Positions 60,100 to 64,000 of a stretch of 64,000 bases of DNA are shown here, piece after piece. Below the pieces are notes generated by a model. It saw only the letters and a list, made by a program, of their open reading frames with translations. It did not search any database and was not told where the DNA came from. Position 1 is the stretch's first letter. Every line of letters begins with the position of its first letter. Source of the stretch: Natronosporangium hydrolyticum (GTDB lineage Bacteria > Actinomycetota > Actinomycetes > Mycobacteriales > Micromonosporaceae); the NCBI RefSeq assembly GCF_016925615.1, contig NZ_CP070499.1:2604001-2668000 (forward strand). The letters run 5' to 3'. Made by a program: the position numbers and the translations under genes.

Positions 60100-61833
60100 T
60101 CACCGGCGGGTCCGCAGGTAGCCGTCGCGGCCGAACAGCACCTGCCGATCCAGAAAGCGGTTGAAGAACCGACAGGAGGGCTCACCCAGGTGCAGACAGG
60201 CGCTGCAGGCGCCGCTGCCGTAGCTGCACCCCGGGTCGAGCGGGCAGCGGTGCTCCGCGTCGAAGAAGGCACTTAGGAGATCATCGAGGTTGGACTCGAA
60301 GACCGCCTGCATGCCGCCGAGTACGAAGTCTCCCCGGGCGGCGGCGTAGACGAAGAACGCCAGCTGACCTGGGACGAGATACTCGCTCAACGCGTCCCGT
60401 TCGATGCCGGAGAAGACCGCCGCCTGCCGGATGAACCGGTGCGCGTAGGTGTGGACCAGCTTTACTACGTCGGTGCCGATCGACTCCACCGAGGGGTCGT
60501 CGCGTTTGCTGGGGATCACAGCGGACTGCAAGATCGCCACCCGGGCCGCGACCGGGTCGTCGGCCCCGCGGGTCCACTCCGGCAAGGTGTGGCCCCGGCC
60601 GGTAAGCCAGGTCGCCACGCGGGTCGGGTCGAGCCGTACCAGGAAGGCTTCGGTCCTGGCCAGATTGCCGTAGAGGCGGTAGCCGCCCTTGTGGCGGAAC
60701 GGCACCAGCCGGCACTTCGAGGGGTCGTCATCCCCACGGGTGTAGCCGTAGACGGCGTTGAGCACCGGAAACTGGTCGACCAGGTCGATCCCGTCGACCC
60801 CGGCCCGGCTCAGGGCGGCCGGGTAGTCGGTGCGGTAGCGCTGGTCGAGCGCGTCGCCTGGCGTGCCGCCGCGGAGGTCCGTGGTGGGTTGCCGGCTCTC
60901 CGCCAGCGCCATGGCGATGTCGACCGCCTCCTGCTCCGCCTCCTCCCGGCGATCTGCCCGCAGCTGGTCGAGTGGATGATCGCCGGGCGTGGCGAGCTGG
61001 CCGCCGACCTCGGCCGTGCTCGCCATCTGCTCCGCGATCGCAGGGTCGATCCCGCCGGCGACCAGCTGCGCGGTGAGTTCTTCCTTCGTCTGCTTCGCAG
61101 TGACGTCCGCCGGCCGCGGCGCGGTCAGTCCCTCGACCACCCACATCAGGGCCTTGCGGGCGCCACCAGCCAGCTTGAGCGCCTCCCGGTGCTCGGGCTG
61201 GGGCGGATTGATCATCACTGTGCTGCGGGGGGTGTAGACCGTCCGAGCCTTGTGCACATTCCACCGCACGGTGCCATCGCCGCAGCGACACCGATGGCCG
61301 CGCCCCAGACCCTGCATCGTCTGCCGGTTGCAGACCGGGCAGACGAAGGTGATATCCGCGGCCTTCGCGCTCTTCGGGGTGACGACCTTCACGTCGTCAT
61401 GGTCAGGGCAGCGCTTCACCCACGGTTCCGCGATCGCGCCGCAGCTGTGGACGCCGACGAAATGCAGCTGCCCCCAGTGGCGCTGCCCGCACACGCAGCG
61501 GCGGTCCGCCGACTTCCCGATCCGTTTGCAGGAGCGACACAGCCACACCTGCGGATACCGCTCGACCAGGACCCCACGCTGCTCATCCAACGCGACGACC
61601 TCGACCGGTGCACCGCGGGCCAGCTCATCCCCGACGCCGCCGTCGGTGCCGTGCACGACCCATGCGCCGACCTCCTGCAGCAGCCGCCGTCGCACCAGGT
61701 CAGTATCGACCTCGACATGGGACGGCGCCGACCACTCCGCGACCCGGTAGATGTTGCCGTTGAGGTCCACCGTCTGATCGGGGAGGAAAGTACGCAGAAT
61801 CTGGCTGCCGCTGCGGCTGCCGATCTTGGCCAT
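60100..61833 (-). CDS. DUF1998-type protein, DrmB-like
   Basis: The protein has 577 residues. It starts GSRSGSQILRTFLPDQTVDL, comparable to the N-terminal segment of DrmB. Several cysteine clusters follow: WLCRSCKRIGKSADRRCVCG, then FVCPVCNRQTMQGLGRGHRC, and at the end CPLDPGCSYGSGACSACLHL. The last, with a following conserved FFNRFLDRQVLFG, is the DUF1998 pattern. In DISARM, DrmB forms a complex with DrmA that clamps and unwinds foreign DNA. Its start lies 12 bases after the DrmA-like stop, so the two are co-translated, as in DISARM operons. Confidence 0.78.
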   Translation of the reverse strand: MAKIGSRSGSQILRTFLPDQTVDLNGNIYRVAEWSAPSHVEVDTDLVRRRLLQEVGAWVVHGTDGGVGDELARGAPVEVVALDEQRGVLVERYPQVWLCRSCKRIGKSADRRCVCGQRHWGQLHFVGVHSCGAIAEPWVKRCPDHDDVKVVTPKSAKAADITFVCPVCNRQTMQGLGRGHRCRCGDGTVRWNVHKARTVYTPRSTVMINPPQPEHREALKLAGGARKALMWVVEGLTAPRPADVTAKQTKEELTAQLVAGGIDPAIAEQMASTAEVGGQLATPGDHPLDQLRADRREEAEQEAVDIAMALAESRQPTTDLRGGTPGDALDQRYRTDYPAALSRAGVDGIDLVDQFPVLNAVYGYTRGDDDPSKCRLVPFRHKGGYRLYGNLARTEAFLVRLDPTRVATWLTGRGHTLPEWTRGADDPVAARVAILQSAVIPSKRDDPSVESIGTDVVKLVHTYAHRFIRQAAVFSGIERDALSEYLVPGQLAFFVYAAARGDFVLGGMQAVFESNLDDLLSAFFDAEHRCPLDPGCSYGSGACSACLHLGEPSCRFFNRFLDRQVLFGRDGYLRTRR

Positions 61834-61845
61834 GTCGTTTGCCTG

Positions 61846-64000
61846 TCAGTCGTGGATGGGGGCGCTGGCTTCGACGTCGCGCAGGCTCCGCATCGGGGGA
61901 TTGGGGCCGATGTCGCTGATAAATTTGCCCTTGAACGCGGGATCCTCGAGGTCGGCGAACCACTCTCGCAGCCAGGCGGCGATCTGCTCCCGGTGCAGAG
62001 CGTCCTCATCATCGTCGAAGTCCAGGACCGAGGCGACCGCCGCGGCCTCCGCGGCCGCGGTCAGGCCGGAGTCGCGGGCGTACTCCCGCAGCTTGGGCGG
62101 CGTGCTCAGCCGTTGTTTGCTCGCCGGCTCGCGGAGCATCAAGGTCCGGGCGTTCACCACCCCGGCGGTGGTCAGGTCCAGCACCCGGCGGCTTCGCCGC
62201 GTGATCGGAATCGGGTCGACGAACCGGTCGCCCTGTCGCACATAGGGTCCGAACTGGCGGAAGGTCTGGGCATCCCGCTCCCGGCCGATCTTGTGCAGCA
62301 CGTAGACCAGACCCGGGAAGCTGCGCCCCACCCGGGCGGTGGTCTGGATGAACTCGGCGGTGGTCAGCGGCAGGCCGAGCATCACCATGGTGTTGAGCCG
62401 GTTGACATCCACGCCGTGGGAGAGCATCGAGCTGGCCGCCACCACATGCACCCGTTCGGCGAACTCCTCCTCAGGCTTTTCGAGCCGGTCGAGGATCGCC
62501 CGTACGTCGTCGAACTCGGTTTGCCCCGTGAGCTGCTCGACGTTGATGCCCTCGACGGTGGCGTTGCTGCCCAGGCTTCGGGCGGCGGCCTCCACGTCGT
62601 AGAGGGTGGTGCCGTAGACGACGTTGGTGCCGTAGCGATTGATCAGCTGCTCCGCATGCGCCGGGTCGATGCCGGCCTCGGCGCATACGCCCGCCGGGTC
62701 GTCGATCAACTCTCGTACGCACCGCTGCAAGGTGTCAAGGGTGCGGTCGCTGACGTGCTCCAGCGTCACCCCGCGCGGTGCGACCGCGACGAATCGCCGC
62801 AGCGGGGCCCTCGTCGGCGCGGTCCAGAACGATTCGCCGGCGTAGGGGCCGGGCTGCGGGAAGACCCGCCCGGTCCGCTGGTAGAGCACATCGACCTGCC
62901 GGTCGTAGCCGGTCAGGGTCGCGCTGCTGGCAATGATCTTCGCCGGGGTGCCACCCAGCTCCCGCTGGAGATGGTCGAGCAGGCTCTCATAGTGGGAGTC
63001 GACCGCGCCGAGACTGTCGCGTAGCAGGTGCAGCTCGTCCTGGAGTCGCAGCGACGGGGCGAAGCGCCCGGGCTCCATCGGCAGCGGCTTGAGATCCGGG
63101 CCGCCCTGGCAGCCCGGCACCAGGCAGCCGTTCGGGGAGGAGGAACGCTCGGCGTAGGTGAAGCCGTGCCAATCCACCCGGCACAGCTTCCGGGGCGGGC
63201 CGACCAAGCCGCGCATCGCCTGCTGCAGGCCGATGGAGGCGGCCTTGTCCAAGGTGCCGACCACTACCGTCGGCAGAAACCGGAACACCTCCTGATCGAC
63301 CACATACATCGGCAGGGCTCGCCCGTACCGCCGGCACGTGCTATTGGAGCAGCGGTGCTCCAGCAACCAGCGCTCCCGGTTGAACCGCATCTGCAGGCCC
63401 TCGTCCCGGCAGAACGGGCACCGCAGCAGCACCTGGTACTTGCCCGGCATGCCGGGACCGTCCGGGGTGATCTCGTCATCCTTGTCGGTCTTCGGGACGA
63501 TCTTGTTGGGAGTGCCGGCCTGCCCCACCAGGAAACCGAGGCTGAACGGAGCGCCGCCGATGTTCTCATCCTCGCGGACTATCTCGGCGGCAGCGAGGGC
63601 GTCGGCGAACCGCTGGGTCTGTTGCAGGCTCAGCAGTCGTAACGGGAAGCGGGACCAGGCCGTGACGCCGACGATCTTGCCAGTGAGCCGATCGTGGAAA
63701 GCCGCGGTGAGCAACAGGCCCAGGTAGGTCTCGGTCTTGCCGCCGCCGGTGGCGAACCAGACCGTGTCGACGTAGCGGCTCTCCTCCTCGGGCGCAATTA
63801 GGAACCGCACCGTGGAGAGCAGGAAGCCGACCTGGAACGGCCGCCATTGCGAATAGTCCCGGCCCTTGGCGCTCAACCCGATCGCTTGGTTCATCAGCTG
63901 GAACGCTCGACGCACGGTCGAATCGGTGCGGATCAGGTCGAGGCCGGCGCGCAGCCGGTCCAGCTCGGCGAAGACCTCCTGGGCGCACCGGTCGGCCTCG
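61846..64000 (-). CDS. SF2 helicase, DrmA-like (5' end beyond window)
   Basis: The frame is open to base 64000, so the N-terminus is missing; at least 718 codons are visible. The Walker A region is VDTVWFATGGGKTETYLGLL, and the preceding SQWRPFQVGFLLSTVRFL is typical of DrmA. A zinc-binding insert includes LLRCPFCRDEG and HRCSNSTCRRYG. Walker B and motif III regions are LRLQDELHLLRDSLGAVDSH and AKIIASSATLTGYDRQ. The second lobe has SSMLSHGVDVNRLNTMVMLG and TTAEFIQTTARVGRSFPG. These features match the DISARM core helicase. It should lead the operon with the DrmB-like gene. Other system genes may lie beyond the window edge. Confidence 0.82.
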   Translation of the reverse strand, partial: EADRCAQEVFAELDRLRAGLDLIRTDSTVRRAFQLMNQAIGLSAKGRDYSQWRPFQVGFLLSTVRFLIAPEEESRYVDTVWFATGGGKTETYLGLLLTAAFHDRLTGKIVGVTAWSRFPLRLLSLQQTQRFADALAAAEIVREDENIGGAPFSLGFLVGQAGTPNKIVPKTDKDDEITPDGPGMPGKYQVLLRCPFCRDEGLQMRFNRERWLLEHRCSNSTCRRYGRALPMYVVDQEVFRFLPTVVVGTLDKAASIGLQQAMRGLVGPPRKLCRVDWHGFTYAERSSSPNGCLVPGCQGGPDLKPLPMEPGRFAPSLRLQDELHLLRDSLGAVDSHYESLLDHLQRELGGTPAKIIASSATLTGYDRQVDVLYQRTGRVFPQPGPYAGESFWTAPTRAPLRRFVAVAPRGVTLEHVSDRTLDTLQRCVRELIDDPAGVCAEAGIDPAHAEQLINRYGTNVVYGTTLYDVEAAARSLGSNATVEGINVEQLTGQTEFDDVRAILDRLEKPEEEFAERVHVVAASSMLSHGVDVNRLNTMVMLGLPLTTAEFIQTTARVGRSFPGLVYVLHKIGRERDAQTFRQFGPYVRQGDRFVDPIPITRRSRRVLDLTTAGVVNARTLMLREPASKQRLSTPPKLREYARDSGLTAAAEAAAVASVLDFDDDEDALHREQIAAWLREWFADLEDPAFKGKFISDIGPNPPMRSLRDVEASAPIHD

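Noticed and set aside
60439-63024. An 861-codon plus-strand open frame opposite the DrmA- and DrmB-like genes
   Set aside because: It is an antisense shadow; the minus strand carries clear helicase and cysteine motifs in the same interval.
1-64000. tRNA and rRNA genes
   Set aside because: No T-arm consensus with matching acceptor ends and no rRNA-like segments were recognised on either strand by eye; a covariance-model search would settle it.

Overview
The window is very GC-rich (codon third positions almost all G or C). It uses GTG and TTG starts freely and is packed with actinobacterial families: a SARP/AfsR-type regulator, an F420-type nitroreductase, an OmpR two-component pair, ABC-F and MFS proteins, and an ISL3 element. 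It most likely comes from a filamentous actinomycete, plausibly Micromonosporaceae. That placement is inferred from gene families and base composition, not from a marker gene. I saw no tRNA, rRNA or CRISPR array.

Region 1 (1-12.9 kb) is accessory chromosome. It holds an SARP regulator cut by the window edge, a deleted alpha/beta hydrolase, a membrane protein, an FAD amine oxidase, two PIN-domain toxin-antitoxin pairs with palindromes at their starts, an AraC regulator divergent from a methyltransferase, a large membrane-anchored TPR protein of unknown role, and an ABC-F ATPase whose leader can fold over its ribosome binding site.

Region 2 (12.9-17.1 kb) is a tight two-gene operon. It encodes a RecB/Cas4-like nuclease with an iron-sulphur-type cysteine set and a separate SF1 helicase, together laid out like a split Dna2.

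Region 3 (17.1-36.3 kb) mixes housekeeping genes (cyclophilin, nitroreductase, two-component system, serine protease, methyltransferases) with gene debris: a frameshifted Rpn nuclease, fragments of PIN, VOC, Mrp and MFS genes, and two similar fragments of a CsaA-type tRNA-binding protein 8.3 kb apart. It also holds an AbiEii-type toxin pair, a HipA-like/DUF3037 pair, and a zinc-ribbon protein next to a large SF1 helicase-PLD gene broken by one in-frame amber codon and a truncated end. An intact ISL3-family insertion sequence (24-bp perfect inverted repeats, 8-bp target duplication) sits in the end of a LysR gene.

Region 4 (38-64 kb) is a continuous defence island, almost all on the minus strand. 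From upstream to downstream it runs: DrmA-like helicase (cut by the window edge), DrmB-like DUF1998 protein, DrmD-like SNF2 helicase, an opposite-strand RelBE pair, a 1570-residue adenine methyltransferase of DrmMI/PglX type, a 2116-residue Druantia DruE-like DUF1998 helicase, a UvrD-like helicase, a MspJI/AspBHI-like modification-dependent endonuclease, a DUF4365 nuclease with an unknown partner, and a protein joining a restriction-enzyme N-terminal domain, a CBS pair and a HEPN RNase motif. The first genes resemble class 1 DISARM, but no DrmC is visible and the DruE-like, UvrD and type IV genes are added. This hybrid is the best candidate in the window for an undescribed defence arrangement.
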